DNA from: Synechococcus sp. NOUM97013 | GTDB lineage: Bacteria; Cyanobacteriota; Cyanobacteriia; PCC-6307; Cyanobiaceae | Reading direction: 5' to 3' | NCBI RefSeq assembly: GCF_014279815.1 | Contig: NZ_CP047941.1 | Location: 124,001-188,000, forward strand | Length of the DNA: 64,000 nt | In this document: positions 18,112 to 27,376 of the stretch, piece after piece | Layout of the letters: every line of letters starts with the position of its first letter | How positions within the stretch are numbered: position 1 is the first letter of the stretch | Notes under the pieces: generated by a model | Databases searched by the model: none | The model's input: only the letters and a program-made list of their open reading frames with translations | What the model was told of the DNA's origin: nothing | Made by a program: the position numbers and the translations under genes

Positions 18112-19419
18112 ATGACTGTGTTGAAACGACGGCGTCTGTTCCTGGTGGGCCTGGCAATGGCGGGCCTGGCGACCATCGGCTGGGGCTGCCGGCAAGCGTC
18201 GATGCCAGCCGGCACGTTGCAGTTGTGGACGCTGCAGCTCGCGCCCAAATTCAACCCTTATATGGAAGCGGTGCTCGGCAGCTGGGAGCAGGATCATCCC
18301 GACGCGCCGGTGCGCTGGACAGACCTGCCCTGGGGATCGGTGGAGCGCAAGCTGCTGGCGGCGGTGTTCGCCCGCACGGCACCGGATGTGGTGAACCTCA
18401 ACCCTCCGTTTGCGGCCAATCTGGCTAGCAAGGGTGGTCTGACCGACCTCACGCCATTGCTGCCGCCTGATGCGGCAAGTCGGTATCTGCCTTCCGTATG
18501 GGCTGCAGCGCGCGATCCGCAGGCGGGACAGATCGCCATTCCTTGGTATCTGACTGTGCGCCTCAGCCTGGTGAATGGTGATCTGCTGCGCCAGGCCGGC
18601 ATCAGTGAACCCCCCCGGCGTTGGCAGGACGTGCCCGCCTATGCCCAGCGCGTGCGTGAGCGCACTGGCCGCTATGGCCTGTTTGTGACGGTGGTGCCGG
18701 ACGACTCCGCTGAGTTGCTGGAGTCGTTGGTCCAGATGGGTGTGACCCTGTTGGATGACCGCCAGCGGGCTGCGTTCAACACGCCCGAGGGTCGAAAAGC
18801 CTTTGCGTTCTGGACGGATCTCTACCGGGACGGGTTGCTGCCGCGGGAGGTGGTCAGCCAAGGTCAGCGCCGGGCGATTGAGCTTTACCAGAGCGGAGAG
18901 TTGGCTTTGCTGGCCAGTGGTGCCGAGTTTCTGCGCAGCATCCAGACCAATGCGCCCCGCGTGGCGGCGGTGACCACCGCCGAGCCGCCGCTCACCGGTG
19001 CGGACGGCACCGCCAACGTGGCTTTGATGACCCTGGCCGTGCCCCGTCAAAGCGATCAGGCCGCCGATGCGGTGAAGCTGGCTTTGTTTCTCACCAACGG
19101 CGACAATCAGGCCCGCTTTGCGCGTGAGGCGCGGGTGCTGCCCTCGTCGATGCAGGCCTTGGCGGCGGTGCGGGCGGAGTTGGAGGCGGAGCGTCCCTCG
19201 GATCCAGGTGCAGCCCAGATTCGCGCGGCACGGTTGCTGTCGGCTGAAACTCTGGAGCGGGCACGGGTGCTGGTGCCCGCCACCCCAGGCGTCAAGCGGC
19301 TTCAGAGCATCATCTACACCCAATTGCAGCGGGCGATGTTGGGGCAGATCAGCAGTGATCAGGCCGTGCTTGAGGCCGAAGAGCAGTGGAACCGCTATGC
19401 CCGCTCACGCTGGCCTTGA
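18112..19419 (+). CDS. Extracellular solute-binding lipoprotein, ABC sugar-type
   Basis: Family 1 periplasmic solute-binding protein (435 residues), of the kind that feeds sugars or osmolytes to ABC importers. Signal: KRRRLFLVGLAMAGLATIG, then Cys in the lipobox GWGC. The body has the maltose-binding-like order: QLWTLQLAPKFNPYMEAVL, a DVVNLNPPFAANLA hinge region, AIPWYLTVRLSLVNGDLLR, GELALLASGAEFLRSI and KLALFLTNGDNQARFA. No permease or ATPase gene is near. It begins 10 bp after mreD, so it may be cotranscribed with the shape genes; in osmolyte terms a glucosylglycerol-type ligand is a guess only. Confidence 0.88.
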   Translation: MTVLKRRRLFLVGLAMAGLATIGWGCRQASMPAGTLQLWTLQLAPKFNPYMEAVLGSWEQDHPDAPVRWTDLPWGSVERKLLAAVFARTAPDVVNLNPPFAANLASKGGLTDLTPLLPPDAASRYLPSVWAAARDPQAGQIAIPWYLTVRLSLVNGDLLRQAGISEPPRRWQDVPAYAQRVRERTGRYGLFVTVVPDDSAELLESLVQMGVTLLDDRQRAAFNTPEGRKAFAFWTDLYRDGLLPREVVSQGQRRAIELYQSGELALLASGAEFLRSIQTNAPRVAAVTTAEPPLTGADGTANVALMTLAVPRQSDQAADAVKLALFLTNGDNQARFAREARVLPSSMQALAAVRAELEAERPSDPGAAQIRAARLLSAETLERARVLVPATPGVKRLQSIIYTQLQRAMLGQISSDQAVLEAEEQWNRYARSRWP

Positions 19420-19542
19420 CGGGTTTGGATTGAGCCGCATCGAATCCTTAAGAGAAGGCGAAGCCTGAGCTCATTAGCCGATCAAAAGTCTCGATGTGCT
19501 CACCCCGAACGGTAGGGTTGCGATTCTTCAAGTAGTGAGCGC

Positions 19543-20349
19543 ATGCACGAAGGGCCATCCCAAACCAATGGCGATGGGCCGCTTCAGCTGGCTCCGGAGT
19601 CCCACAAGGCCACCTTGTTGGTGGTGGATGACGAGCCCGCCGTTCGACGCGTCTTGGTGATGCGGCTTCAGTTGGCGGGTTATCGCGTGGTCTGTGCCGA
19701 AGACGGTGAACAGGCTTTAGAGATGTTCCACAGCGAGTCTCCTGACTTGGTGGTGCTCGACGTGATGTTGCCCAAGCTCGACGGCTTCGCGGTCTGCCGT
19801 CGACTGCGGGCTGAGTCGTGTGTACCAATCATTTTTCTTTCTGCGCTGGAAGCCATCTCCGAGCGCGTGGCCGGCCTTGACCTCGGCGCCGATGACTATC
19901 TCCCCAAGCCCTTCAGCCCGAAGGAACTGGAGGCCCGCATTGCCACCATTCTTCGCCGGGTTGGCCGCGGCTCTGCCACTGCAGAACCTAAGGAGCTTCC
20001 GACCGGTCAGGGGGTAGTCCGCGTCGGTGACCTGGTGGTGGATACCAACCGTCGTCAGGTGACGCGCGGCAGTGAGCGAATTTCGCTCACCTACACGGAA
20101 TTCAGCCTGTTGGAGCTGCTGTTCCGCGAACCTGGTCGGGTGGTGCCTCGCGCGGAAATCTTGGAACAGCTCTGGGGTTATCCGCCGCGCCGTGCCGCTG
20201 ATTTGCGCGTCGTTGATGTGTACGTGGCCCGCTTGCGCGGCAAGCTGGAGCCCGATCCCCGCAATCCTGAGTTAATTCTCACCGTGCGTGGCATCGGTTA
20301 CTCCTCCCAGCGCATGGGCGATGGCGCGCCTGCCGCTGCAGCGGGTTAA
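19543..20349 (+). CDS. rpaB: OmpR-family response regulator, RpaB/Ycf27 type
   Basis: Two-component DNA-binding regulator, 268 residues. Receiver domain: acidic pocket VVDDEPAVRRV, phosphoacceptor Asp in LVVLDVMLPKLDG, Thr/Ser switch in FLSALE and Lys in LPKPFSPKELEAR. Winged-helix domain follows with RISLTYTEFSLLELL and VVDVYVARLRGKLEPDPRNP. PKLDGFAVCRRLR and KPFSPKELEARI fit RpaB (high-light and redox response, partner kinase NblS) better than RpaA. The kinase is not in the window. The ATG at 19543 gives an extra 20-residue tail before the receiver. Confidence 0.8.
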   Translation: MHEGPSQTNGDGPLQLAPESHKATLLVVDDEPAVRRVLVMRLQLAGYRVVCAEDGEQALEMFHSESPDLVVLDVMLPKLDGFAVCRRLRAESCVPIIFLSALEAISERVAGLDLGADDYLPKPFSPKELEARIATILRRVGRGSATAEPKELPTGQGVVRVGDLVVDTNRRQVTRGSERISLTYTEFSLLELLFREPGRVVPRAEILEQLWGYPPRRAADLRVVDVYVARLRGKLEPDPRNPELILTVRGIGYSSQRMGDGAPAAAAG

Positions 20350-20437
20350 TCCTTTGCGGCCTCGCATTTAACGGTTGAGGGTCGCCTTCGGGTCCCGTCG
20401 ACCGGCAGAGTGGCGCCCGACTGCATCCCGCACACCT

Positions 20438-21907
20438 GTGTCTGAACTGCGTGAGACCCGCCTCGAGAAGGCGAATGCACTCAGAGAGCAGGGCCGTGAG
20501 CCTTACGCCCTGCTGTTCGAGCCCACCCATCGGATGGCTGCGCTGCAGGCGGATCATGCTGATCTGCCCAAGGGTGAGGAGCGGGACTGCGCTGTGGCCG
20601 TTGCCGGCCGGGTGATGACCCGCCGGGTGATGGGCAAGCTCGCCTTCTTCACCCTGGCGGATGAAACCGGCACGATTCAGTTGTTTCTCGAGAAAGCGGC
20701 CCTGGGGGAGGCTTTTGCCCAGATCACGTCCCTGGTGGATGCGGGGGATTTGATCGGGGTCCAGGGCATCCTGCGCCGCACCGACCGCGGCGAACTGTCG
20801 GTGAAGGTGAGCGAGTGGACGATGCTCACCAAGGCGTTGCAGCCCTTGCCGGACAAGTGGCATGGCCTGGCGGACGTTGAAAAGCGTTACCGCCAGCGCT
20901 ACCTCGATTTGATCGTGACGCCCCAGTCCCGTGAGACCTTCCGGCGCCGGGCGCACACGGTGAGTGCAATTCGCCGCTGGTTGGATGACCGTGCGTTTCT
21001 GGAGATCGAGACTCCGGTGCTCCAGAGCCAGCCTGGTGGTGCCGATGCCCGTCCCTTCGAGACTCATCACAACGCGTTGGATCTGCCGTTGACGTTGCGG
21101 ATCGCCACCGAGCTGCACCTCAAGCGTTTGGTAGTCGGGGGATTTGAACGCGTTTACGAGCTGGGGCGCATCTTCCGCAACGAAGGTGTCAGCACCCGCC
21201 ACAACCCCGAATTCACCTCGGTGGAGATTTACCAGGCCTACAGCGACTACATCGGGATGATGGAGCTCACCGAGCAGATGGTGAGCTCGGTGTGTCAGGA
21301 GGTCTGCGGCACCACCACCCTCACCTATCAGGGCACCGAGATTGATTTGGCCCCGCCCTGGCGTCGCGCCACCATGCATGAACTGGTGCAGGACGCCACC
21401 GGCCTGGATTTCAACAGCTTCGCCAGCCGCGATGAAGCAGCGGCGGCCATGCAGGCGAAAGGCCTGCACGCCCCTGAGCTGGCCGATTCGGTGGGGCGCC
21501 TGCTCAACGAAGCCTTTGAGCAGGCGGTGGAGTCGACGTTGATCCAGCCCACCTTCGTGATCGACTACCCGGTGGAGATTTCACCGCTGGCGCGCCCCCA
21601 TCGCAGCAAACCGGGTCTGGTGGAACGCTTTGAGCTGTTCATCGTGGGGCGTGAGCACGCCAACGCCTTCAGTGAGCTCACCGATCCTGTGGATCAACGT
21701 CAGCGCCTGGAAGCGCAGCAGGAGCGCAAGGCCGCCGGCGATCTCGAGGCCCAGGGTCTGGATGAGGATTTCGTCACAGCTCTGGAAGTGGGCATGCCGC
21801 CCACGGGGGGGCTTGGCATTGGCATTGATCGGCTGGTGATGCTGCTCACCGACAGCCCTTCGATCCGTGATGTGATCGCCTTTCCGCTGCTGCGTCCCGA
21901 CGCCTGA
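20438..21907 (+). CDS. lysS: Lysyl-tRNA synthetase, class II
   Basis: Charges tRNA-Lys. The GTG at 20438 begins the normal N terminus ([21 protein letters not shown] after the initiator), giving 489 residues; the frame is open further upstream without similarity. OB-fold anticodon-binding domain at residues about 60-160 ([20 protein letters not shown]), then class II motif 1, motif 2 ([20 protein letters not shown]) and motif 3 ([20 protein letters not shown]). It ends with the usual [10 protein letters not shown]. Confidence 0.96.
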   Translation: MSELRETRLEKANALREQGREPYALLFEPTHRMAALQADHADLPKGEERDCAVAVAGRVMTRRVMGKLAFFTLADETGTIQLFLEKAALGEAFAQITSLVDAGDLIGVQGILRRTDRGELSVKVSEWTMLTKALQPLPDKWHGLADVEKRYRQRYLDLIVTPQSRETFRRRAHTVSAIRRWLDDRAFLEIETPVLQSQPGGADARPFETHHNALDLPLTLRIATELHLKRLVVGGFERVYELGRIFRNEGVSTRHNPEFTSVEIYQAYSDYIGMMELTEQMVSSVCQEVCGTTTLTYQGTEIDLAPPWRRATMHELVQDATGLDFNSFASRDEAAAAMQAKGLHAPELADSVGRLLNEAFEQAVESTLIQPTFVIDYPVEISPLARPHRSKPGLVERFELFIVGREHANAFSELTDPVDQRQRLEAQQERKAAGDLEAQGLDEDFVTALEVGMPPTGGLGIGIDRLVMLLTDSPSIRDVIAFPLLRPDA

Positions 21908-21985
21908 AGCAGCACTTCAAGCCGGAATTGGCCATCGTGAACCCTCAGGGTGGATAATGGTGCACAGTGGCATGGTCCCTTTCCC

Positions 21986-22249
21986 ATGAGTGGTGAGCGC
22001 GTAGGTTTCCGCTTCAAGCACGCCGATGCGGTGGTCAAGCGCAATCCCCAGGGGCGCTCCCGTCGCGGCTGGGTGATGGAGCCGGTGGAGCAGACCACGA
22101 GTCGGGGTACCAAGATGCCGGCTTATCGCATTCGCTGGCGTGACAGCGAGCGTCCCGAGATCGTGCTGCAGCACATGCTGATCGCGGATCCTGACCCCAC
22201 GCCTCCGCCCGAGAACGTGAGCCTCGAGCCCCCCGCTCCCAAGGCCTGA
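21986..22249 (+). CDS. Small conserved hypothetical protein
   Basis: 87 residues from the ATG at 21986. Basic N-terminal half (GERVGFRFKHADAVVKRNPQ, then GRSRRGWVME), a beta-rich middle (YRIRWRDSERPEIVLQHML) and a Pro-rich tail (DPTPPPENVSLEPPAP). This pattern suggests a small SH3-like or KOW-like barrel, but I do not recognise a named family. It is convergent with the egt operon and lies 78 bp after lysS. Codon use is like its neighbours, which supports a real gene. Confidence 0.7.
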   Translation: MSGERVGFRFKHADAVVKRNPQGRSRRGWVMEPVEQTTSRGTKMPAYRIRWRDSERPEIVLQHMLIADPDPTPPPENVSLEPPAPKA

Positions 22250-22258
22250 GGGTTGTGT

Positions 22259-22744
22259 TTAGCTGAGGCCCTGACGGCGCCTCAGCTCCTCCAGCTCCTG
22301 GTGGGCCTCGAACAGGGCCCAGTCTTCATCCAGGCTGCGTTGTCCCGATTGTCGACTGGCCTGCTGGTTGAGGTCAGAGATCTGACGGTCGAGGTCTTTG
22401 AAGCTCTGTCCGAGCTGATCCAGCTCTGCCCAGAGATCTCTGCCTTGATTCATCAAGGTGGTGATGTGTTTCTCTGCCCGCTGCGCCAGGTCATCGGCAC
22501 CGGCGTCGCGGGCTTTGCTGCTACGTGCACCCCAGGCCTGCACCTGTTCCGCCAGTGACAGCAACTGGCGCCGCAGGTCCCGGGCTTGCAGTTGCATCTG
22601 ATCGCGTCTCCGGCCGAGATCGCGTTGCCGGTCCTGCAGGTGCTGCTCCTGGAGCAGCCGGTCTTGATCGGGATTGGAGCGCAGAAATGCGTCCAGGCGC
22701 TCCTCCAGGTTGCGCTCCAGTTGATCCAGCCAGGTGGGGGCCAT
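22259..22744 (-). CDS. Coiled-coil protein at end of ergothioneine operon
   Basis: 161 residues, almost all predicted helical coiled coil rich in Gln/Leu/Arg/Asp (RDLGRRRDQMQLQARDLRRQ; ELDQLGQSFKDLDRQISDL). No signal peptide or membrane segment. Its start overlaps the stop of the gene before it by one base (TGATG). I recall that marine picocyanobacteria carry a hercynine metabolism protein family (TIGR04376-like) in this place; the name reflects gene neighbourhood, and no biochemical role is known to me. Confidence 0.72.
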   Translation of the reverse strand: MAPTWLDQLERNLEERLDAFLRSNPDQDRLLQEQHLQDRQRDLGRRRDQMQLQARDLRRQLLSLAEQVQAWGARSSKARDAGADDLAQRAEKHITTLMNQGRDLWAELDQLGQSFKDLDRQISDLNQQASRQSGQRSLDEDWALFEAHQELEELRRRQGLS

Positions 22745-22986
22745 CAGTTGGCCTGGCCGGCCTGGTCCGGTGCTCGGGTGATCAACGGTGCTTCGATTTC
22801 CTCTTGCAGCGGTGTGATCGCCGCTTCGCGGGAACGCAGCATCAGCTGCGTCAGTCGTGCCACCGCGCCTTCCCCCATTTCCAGCTGGCCGATCCGCTCG
22901 AACGCACCCATGTAGATCGCCTCCAGTTCGCTGATCAGTTGTTCACGCTGGGCCTTGATCGTCTGACGTCGTTCCTCAAGTCCCAT
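22744..22986 (-). CDS. Hercynine metabolism small protein family
   Basis: 80 residues, mainly helical and acidic (GLEERRQTIKAQREQLISEL; YMGAFERIGQLEMGEGAVAR). It lies 25 bp after egtD and overlaps the next coiled-coil gene by one base, so the four genes form one operon. I recall a small-protein family defined by this neighbourhood in picocyanobacteria. It has no catalytic motif; it could be a binding partner or assembly factor for EgtB/EgtD, which is inference from position only. Confidence 0.72.
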   Translation of the reverse strand: MGLEERRQTIKAQREQLISELEAIYMGAFERIGQLEMGEGAVARLTQLMLRSREAAITPLQEEIEAPLITRAPDQAGQAN

Positions 22987-23011
22987 GGCTGTCCATCAGC
23001 GGCTCTGATGC

Positions 23012-23989
23012 TCAGTCTGCCGCCTCTAGCCAGTGCAGGGAGAGGTCGTCGGCGGGGTCGTGCCAGCGGCGACACCAGCGCCAGCCTGCGGCTTCAGCCA
23101 GCTCACGGGCCATCTCAGGCGAATACTTGACGCTGTATTCCGTCACTAGCGGTTCATCGGCGGCAAAGTGCCAGGGGCTGGAGCCGATGCAGACGGTCTG
23201 CGCGCAGTCGCTCACCAGGGCCATCCGCACGCGGCTTTGCTCTGCTTGCCATTGCGCTTGATAGCGGAACCGTTGGGGCTGGAAATCGGCGTTCAGGTCC
23301 CGGTTCAGACGCTGCAGCAGATTGCGGGCGAAGGCGGCGGAGATGCCTGCAGCATCGTCGTAGGCGGCTTCCAGCCTCGCCTGCGATTTGGGCTGATCCA
23401 GACCGAGCAGCAGGGGCCCGCCATCCAGCAGCAGGCGGAAGCGCCGCAACAGCTGAACTGCTTCCTCCTGAGTGAAGTTGCCGAGGGAGCTGCCGGGAAA
23501 GAAGCCCAGGCGTCGCTGTCCTTGCAGCAGTGTGTGGTCGGGCAGGGCCTCCAGCCGGCTGTGGTCGCAGCAGATGCCCAGCATTGGCACGGCGGGATAC
23601 GCGCTTTGCAGCGCGGCTGTGGCCTGCTGGAGATGGGCCGCACTGATGTCGAGTGCCACGTAGGCCGAGGGTTGCATCGCCTCCAGCAAAGGCCCCACCT
23701 TGCGGGCGCTGCCGGCACCGAATTCGACGATCACCCCGGAGCCCATGGCGGTGGCGATCTCCTGGGCTGACTGCTCCAGCAGGGCAATTTCCGTGCGGGT
23801 GAGGCTGTATTCCGGTTGTTGGCAGATCTGATCGAACAGTTGCGAGCCCTCGGCGTCGTAGAGGAACCAGGCGGGAAGCTGTCGGGGTGCTCGCTGCAGG
23901 CCCTCTTGCACCAGTCGCCGCATGTCCGCTGCTGGCGGATGCAGGTCAATCAACGCCGGTCGGGTGGGTGTGGTTGCTGTCATGGTCAT
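23012..23989 (-). CDS. egtD: L-histidine N-alpha-methyltransferase EgtD
   Basis: SAM-dependent trimethylation of histidine to hercynine, first step of ergothioneine synthesis. I start at the ATG at 23989, which overlaps the egtB stop by four bases (ATGA), giving 325 residues. Conserved parts: PAWFLYDAEGSQLFDQICQ, EYSLTRTEIALLEQ, the SAM loop VIVEFGAGSARKV, FFPGSSLGNFTQEEA and AFARNLLQRLNRDLNADF. The order egtB then egtD with no egtC is the usual cyanobacterial arrangement; the lyase for the last step is not in the window. Confidence 0.94.
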   Translation of the reverse strand: MTMTATTPTRPALIDLHPPAADMRRLVQEGLQRAPRQLPAWFLYDAEGSQLFDQICQQPEYSLTRTEIALLEQSAQEIATAMGSGVIVEFGAGSARKVGPLLEAMQPSAYVALDISAAHLQQATAALQSAYPAVPMLGICCDHSRLEALPDHTLLQGQRRLGFFPGSSLGNFTQEEAVQLLRRFRLLLDGGPLLLGLDQPKSQARLEAAYDDAAGISAAFARNLLQRLNRDLNADFQPQRFRYQAQWQAEQSRVRMALVSDCAQTVCIGSSPWHFAADEPLVTEYSVKYSPEMARELAEAAGWRWCRRWHDPADDLSLHWLEAAD

Positions 23990-25203
23990 CGCGCTAGGCG
24001 CAGACCGGCGGCCATCCATCGACTCGCCGGGGGGAAGAAGTTTCTGTAGGTGTCACGGGCATGCCCAGGGGGGGTGAGACGGCTGCTGCCACGGAGCACG
24101 AACTGGGAGGTCATGAATTTGCCGTTGTATTCACCGACGGCGCCGGCCGCGGGCTGAAACCCGGGATAGGGCCGATAGGGGCTGGCGGTCCATTGCCACA
24201 GCTGGCCATGGCTCTGGAGCAACGCCTCTCCATGCTGAACCCTGGCCAGCTCCCATTCCGCTTCGCTGGGCAGACGTGCCCCGGCCCAGCGGGCATAGGC
24301 ATCGGCTTCGAACCAGCTGAGGTGACGCACCGGCCGGTGATCTTCCAGCGGGCGGCGGCCTCCCAGGCTGAATTCCCAGCGCCAGGGTCCCTCTCCATCG
24401 TGATCTTGACGCCAGTAGCGGGGTGCCTGCCAGCCCCAGCGTTGGCAGGTTGCCCAGCCCTCGCTCATCCACAGCTCCGGGCGGCGGTAACCCCCGTCGT
24501 CGATGAAGCGGCGATAAGCCCCGTTGGTCACCAGTCGATCGGCGATGGCAAAGGGGTCGAGCCAGGTGCGATGACGCGGACTTTCGTTGTCGAAGTGGAA
24601 GCCATTCCCCTGGTGGCCCACATCCACCAGGCCTCCCTGGCTGTGAAGCCAGGGTCCATGGGGATCGTCGGCGCCGGTCGGCCCGCTGGCAGGCAGATCC
24701 TCATCCCGCTCACACCAGTCGTCGCGATAGGCGGGCTCCAGCGGTTGCCGGTTGAAGCCATCAAGTAGATCCATCAGCATCAACTCCTGGTGCTGCTGCT
24801 CGTGCTGCAGTCCCAGCTCCACCAGATCCCACCAGGGGCCATCGGCGTGATCCGTCAGCAGGGTCTCCAGGGCCTGGTTCACCCGATGTCTCCAAGCCTC
24901 GACGTCCGCCATCGGTGGCCGGCTGAGCAAGCCGCGCTGCGGCCGCGGCTGGCGAGGCCCGACCGTGTCGTAATAGGAATTGAACAGGAAGCCCCAGCGG
25001 GGATCCGCTGGGATGTAGCCCGGCTGATAGGGCTTCAGCACGAAGGTTTCGAAGAACCAGGTGGTGTGGGCCAGGTGCCATTTGGGCGGGCTGGCATCGG
25101 CCATGCCCTGCAGGTTGAGATCCTCCGCTTCCAGGGGCGCGATCAAGGCTTCGCTGGCATGACGCACCTCCATCAGTCGATCCAGGAGGGAGCCAGCGGC
25201 CAT
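23986..25203 (-). CDS. egtB: Ergothioneine biosynthesis sulfoxide synthase EgtB
   Basis: Non-haem iron enzyme joining hercynine to a thiol donor with O2. From the ATG at 25203 it is 405 residues; the frame is open to 25308 but that part has no similarity. The N-terminal DinB_2 domain has iron-ligand His residues (WHLAHTTWFFETF and LQHEQQHQELMLMD). The C-terminal formylglycine-enzyme-like domain has GNGFHFDNESPRHRTWL, TNGAYRRFIDDGGYRRPELW, RLPSEAEWELA and FVLRGSSRLTP. Whether the donor is gamma-Glu-Cys or free Cys cannot be told from motifs. First gene of the egt operon; divergent from the kinase-like gene. Confidence 0.93.
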   Translation of the reverse strand: MAAGSLLDRLMEVRHASEALIAPLEAEDLNLQGMADASPPKWHLAHTTWFFETFVLKPYQPGYIPADPRWGFLFNSYYDTVGPRQPRPQRGLLSRPPMADVEAWRHRVNQALETLLTDHADGPWWDLVELGLQHEQQHQELMLMDLLDGFNRQPLEPAYRDDWCERDEDLPASGPTGADDPHGPWLHSQGGLVDVGHQGNGFHFDNESPRHRTWLDPFAIADRLVTNGAYRRFIDDGGYRRPELWMSEGWATCQRWGWQAPRYWRQDHDGEGPWRWEFSLGGRRPLEDHRPVRHLSWFEADAYARWAGARLPSEAEWELARVQHGEALLQSHGQLWQWTASPYRPYPGFQPAAGAVGEYNGKFMTSQFVLRGSSRLTPPGHARDTYRNFFPPASRWMAAGLRLAR

Positions 25204-25297
25204 GGGATGGAGTCGTGTCGGGGAGACCCTAGGGAGATCCCCAGCGGCTGTCGGTGAGACACTGCCCTTAGCATCGGCCAACTCTGCAGCCCCATTC

Positions 25298-27367
25298 GTG
25301 ATCGGCACGTTGCTGGCTGAGCGGTATCGCCTGGACCGTTGTTGCTCCGCTGATCCTGATCAGTCGGACGCTGTGCTCTGGCGTGCTGCCGATCAGATGG
25401 CCGGTGATGCAGCGGTGGCGCTCAGGCAGCTGAAGGGCGACGCGGTTCAGGAGCGTTTTCGCCTGTTGTGGCCAGCGATCCAGTCGGTGCTGCATCCCCA
25501 GATTCCCCGCTTCGGCGGGCTGATCGAGTCCAACGACAGCCTCTGGCTGGTGCGTGAGTGGCAGGAGGGGGCCACCCTCCAGCAGATCCAGGACCAGCGG
25601 CTGCAGCGTCAGCTGGTGTTCGGTGCGGGTGAGGTGCTGCTGCTGATGCGGCAGATGCTGTCACCGCTGGCGGTGCTGCACGGCCTTGAACTGGTGCATG
25701 GCGACATCAATCCCCGCAACCTTCTGCGCCGCGATCAGGACGGACTGCCGGTGCTGATTGATTTCGGGCTGTTGCAGCGCGCTGGATCCCAGCCTCTGGA
25801 GGGTGCTTCGCCGGCCTATGCCCCACGTGCGCAGGGCCGGCGGGAGCCGGCGGCGGCCTGGATGGATCTGCATGGGCTCGGTGTGACGGCGCTCACCCTT
25901 CTCTCCGGCCGGCCGCCGGAACAGTTGCTGGATGCCGAAGGCCTCCGGTGGTGCGTGCCCGCTGAGCTTGAGCTGGAGGTCCCCTATCGGCAGGTGCTGG
26001 AGCGTCTGCTGTCGGAGCAGCCCGACCAGCGCTTTGATCAAGCCGCCGAAGCCCTGCGGGCTTTGCAGGCGGTGACGATGCCGGAATCCACGGGACCGCA
26101 GACCCGCGCCGATCGCACCTTGGTGCTGGCCCCCGTGATGGCTGCAGATTCGGAGCCTGAATCCACCGCCGCTGCTTCGCCGGATCTGCCCCCGTTCACT
26201 CCACCGGCCAGGCAGGCTTTGCGGCGCCGTCCACGGGCGGATGAACGTCAACAGGCGGCGGAAGGACGCCTCTGGCCGGTGGTGGCGGCCTTGCTGGTGT
26301 CAGCCGTGTTGGGAACGGCCATTGGCTGGTTCCTGCTCAGCAGGGGCAAGACACCGGCCCAGGCCCCCTCCACCGATCGTGATCTGATCGGTCGCTCGGC
26401 CACCAGCCTTCCCCCCGCGGAGGTGGATCAACGTCAGCAGTTGCTCAGTCGTCTGCGGGCTCTGCAGGTGGATCGCAGTTGGTTCCTGCAACTGGTGGAC
26501 GCCAGCCTGATGGCCCGTTTCCCCGAGCGCGGTGGTCGCCTGCCCAGTGATTCCCTCGACGATGCCCCCCTGCGGCGGGTCTGGAATGACCTGGCCGATG
26601 AGTGGCTGGCACGGGTGGAACAACTGCCGCCTGGTCTGCGCAGTCGCCTCGGTCAGCTCAAACCCTCCGATTGGAGGAGCCAGCGCCAGGCCCTGGTGGA
26701 TCAGGGGGTGAACGCCAGGGTTGTGGAGCAACTCGTGAGCGCTTCAGCCCAGGCGCTGTTGCCGGGGGCTCAGGCCGGGGTCAAACCGCCGGAGCCCTAC
26801 CGGCAGCTCTGGATTGCTGCGGCGTTGCGCAGTCTTGAGGATGTGCAGATTGAAACGGTCAAGGCCCGGCAGCTCACGCCCACGGTGCTCACCAGCCGGG
26901 TGCCGGCAGGTGGCGCACGGCTGATTTCGATTGCGGTGCCGGCCGGCCGCCGACTGGTGCTGGGCATCAATGGCACACCCTTGATGCAGATGACGGTTTT
27001 CTCGGCCGATGGTGCGGTGGTGTCGGAGCGTGGGCCGCTTCGGGTGGTCACCTTGCCGGTGCAGGCGGGATCACCGGTACAGGTGCTGGTCACCAACGAC
27101 GGGGTGTCGTCGGGGTTGCTGACGTTGTCCTGTCGCGCTGATCTGCCCGGATCACAGCCCTTGCCGGAGGTGGACTTGGATCCGATTCCAGATCCGGCCA
27201 CCGGTGTGCAGGGCCCGGTCGAGGCGCTTCCGGAACCGCCCGGTCCCAGGCCGGCGGGTGTGGAGCCGCCTGCGGCCCAATCCGATGCATCCAGCGAAGC
27301 GGCGGAGCCCAGTGCTCCTCAGTCGCCGCCGGCACCCGCAGGCATCGCGCCACCGCCGCCGCCCTAG
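25298..27367 (+). CDS. Membrane-anchored serine/threonine kinase-like protein, possibly pseudokinase
   Basis: About 689 residues from the GTG at 25298 (frame open from 25202). Cytoplasmic kinase-like domain: VIGTLLAERYRL at the start, catalytic loop HGDINPRNLL (HRD changed to HGD, Asp and Asn kept), metal motif LIDFG. The Gly-rich loop is not recognisable and the VAIK lysine position reads VALR, so ATP handling is doubtful. A single membrane segment (LWPVVAALLVSAVLGTAIGW) near residue 330 is followed by a periplasmic region with a helical part, then a beta-rich PPC-like domain (SRVPAGGARLISIAVPAGRR) and a Pro/Ala-rich tail. Ligand unknown. Convergent with smpB. Confidence 0.82.
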   Translation: MIGTLLAERYRLDRCCSADPDQSDAVLWRAADQMAGDAAVALRQLKGDAVQERFRLLWPAIQSVLHPQIPRFGGLIESNDSLWLVREWQEGATLQQIQDQRLQRQLVFGAGEVLLLMRQMLSPLAVLHGLELVHGDINPRNLLRRDQDGLPVLIDFGLLQRAGSQPLEGASPAYAPRAQGRREPAAAWMDLHGLGVTALTLLSGRPPEQLLDAEGLRWCVPAELELEVPYRQVLERLLSEQPDQRFDQAAEALRALQAVTMPESTGPQTRADRTLVLAPVMAADSEPESTAAASPDLPPFTPPARQALRRRPRADERQQAAEGRLWPVVAALLVSAVLGTAIGWFLLSRGKTPAQAPSTDRDLIGRSATSLPPAEVDQRQQLLSRLRALQVDRSWFLQLVDASLMARFPERGGRLPSDSLDDAPLRRVWNDLADEWLARVEQLPPGLRSRLGQLKPSDWRSQRQALVDQGVNARVVEQLVSASAQALLPGAQAGVKPPEPYRQLWIAAALRSLEDVQIETVKARQLTPTVLTSRVPAGGARLISIAVPAGRRLVLGINGTPLMQMTVFSADGAVVSERGPLRVVTLPVQAGSPVQVLVTNDGVSSGLLTLSCRADLPGSQPLPEVDLDPIPDPATGVQGPVEALPEPPGPRPAGVEPPAAQSDASSEAAEPSAPQSPPAPAGIAPPPPP

Positions 27368-27376
27368 GAGGCTGGC

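Noticed and set aside
19543-20349. Assignment of the response regulator as RpaA
   Set aside because: The receiver reads LDVMLPKLDGFAVCRRLR and KPFSPKELEAR, which fit RpaB/Ycf27; RpaA has a different segment (LMLPRVDGF, KPFEVEEM).
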